Source of the DNA: Clostridia bacterium
GTDB taxonomy: Bacteria > Bacillota > Clostridia > DSM-8532
Assembly: GCA_026418215.1 (NCBI GenBank)
Contig: JAOABT010000465.1
Location: 1-6,263 of the forward strand
DNA: 6,263 nucleotides
Reading direction: 5' to 3'
The notes beneath the pieces are model-generated. The model made no database searches, was not told the origin of the DNA, and was given only the letters and a program-made list of their open reading frames with translations. This document shows positions 6,077 through 6,263 of the stretch, piece after piece. Each line of letters opens with the position of its first letter. The stretch's first letter is position 1. Position numbers and translations under genes: made by a program.

Positions 6077-6263
6077 TCAGCCCAGTGTTAAGACCATCTC
6101 GTCGTGCGAGGGTTCAAACCCGAACTTCTCATAGAGGGGCCTGCCCATTTCTGTGGCATTGAGACTAATCCTGCCGCAACCCGATGCCTTTGCCTCCTCT
6201 ACAGTTCTCCTGAAGATTTCTGTGGCCACTCCTTTTCCTCTATGTGTGGGGACAGTATACATA
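6077..6263 (-). CDS. GNAT-family N-acetyltransferase, C-terminal part only
   Basis: The last 62 or so codons of an acetyltransferase gene run in from the right edge. MYTVPTHRGKGVATEIFRRT holds the acetyl-CoA loop HRGKGVA, followed by helix VEEAKASGCGRI and the late motif ATEMGRPLYEKFGFEPS, which together are typical of small GNAT enzymes of about 150 residues. The visible Met at the edge is internal, since the preceding part of the fold (first strands and helices) is missing, so the true start lies outside the window. The stop is TGA at 6077-6079. It differs in type from the RimJ/RimL-like gene at 3978-4559 and lies 120 bases upstream of the methyltransferase remnant, so it may or may not share its transcript. 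The substrate is unknown. Confidence 0.88.
   Translation of the reverse strand, partial: MYTVPTHRGKGVATEIFRRTVEEAKASGCGRISLNATEMGRPLYEKFGFEPSHDEMVLTLG

Overview
The window looks like chromosomal DNA of a low-to-mid GC Gram-positive anaerobe, most likely Clostridia (Bacillota). This is inferred from the strong GGAGG-type ribosome binding sites, the use of GTG starts, the AT-rich spacers and the protein families present. The species cannot be named from the sequence alone. No rRNA, tRNA, CRISPR array, transposase or phage gene was seen.

Left part (1-2314, minus strand): the first 71 codons of an exonuclease III gene lie at the left edge. Upstream of it is a complete 564-residue MutS-like ATPase that carries an N-terminal membrane segment and a second central hydrophobic block, so it is probably membrane-bound and not the ordinary mismatch-repair MutS. 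A divergent 199-base spacer holds one promoter for mutS (minus) and one for the uracil permease (plus).

Middle (2315-3977): a complete uraA-type uracil permease with its own extended -10 promoter, followed by a very clear hairpin terminator. The remaining ~240 bases before the next gene hold no gene. They do hold hairpins and a faint, symmetric pattern of an 8-bp direct repeat around inverted arms that could be the relic of a small inserted element.

Right part (3978-6263, all minus strand): an operon-like row read from right to left. It runs: the end of one GNAT acetyltransferase gene, a 120-base gap, a broken SAM methyltransferase gene, an exported Ntn-hydrolase of the choloylglycine hydrolase / penicillin acylase fold, and a second GNAT acetyltransferase. 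The last three are joined by 4-base stop/start overlaps (ATGA, then GTGA). The methyltransferase has lost its whole SAM-binding core and also carries a frameshift in a GA tract, yet its start, ribosome binding site and coupling stop are intact. The hydrolase has a signal peptide placed so that cleavage would make the catalytic Cys the new N-terminus, and a C-terminal membrane anchor. It would be a cell-surface amidase of unknown substrate.

The most interesting items are the membrane MutS homologue, the surface Ntn-hydrolase in a translationally coupled row whose lead gene is decaying, and the structured intergenic segment near 3740-3980.
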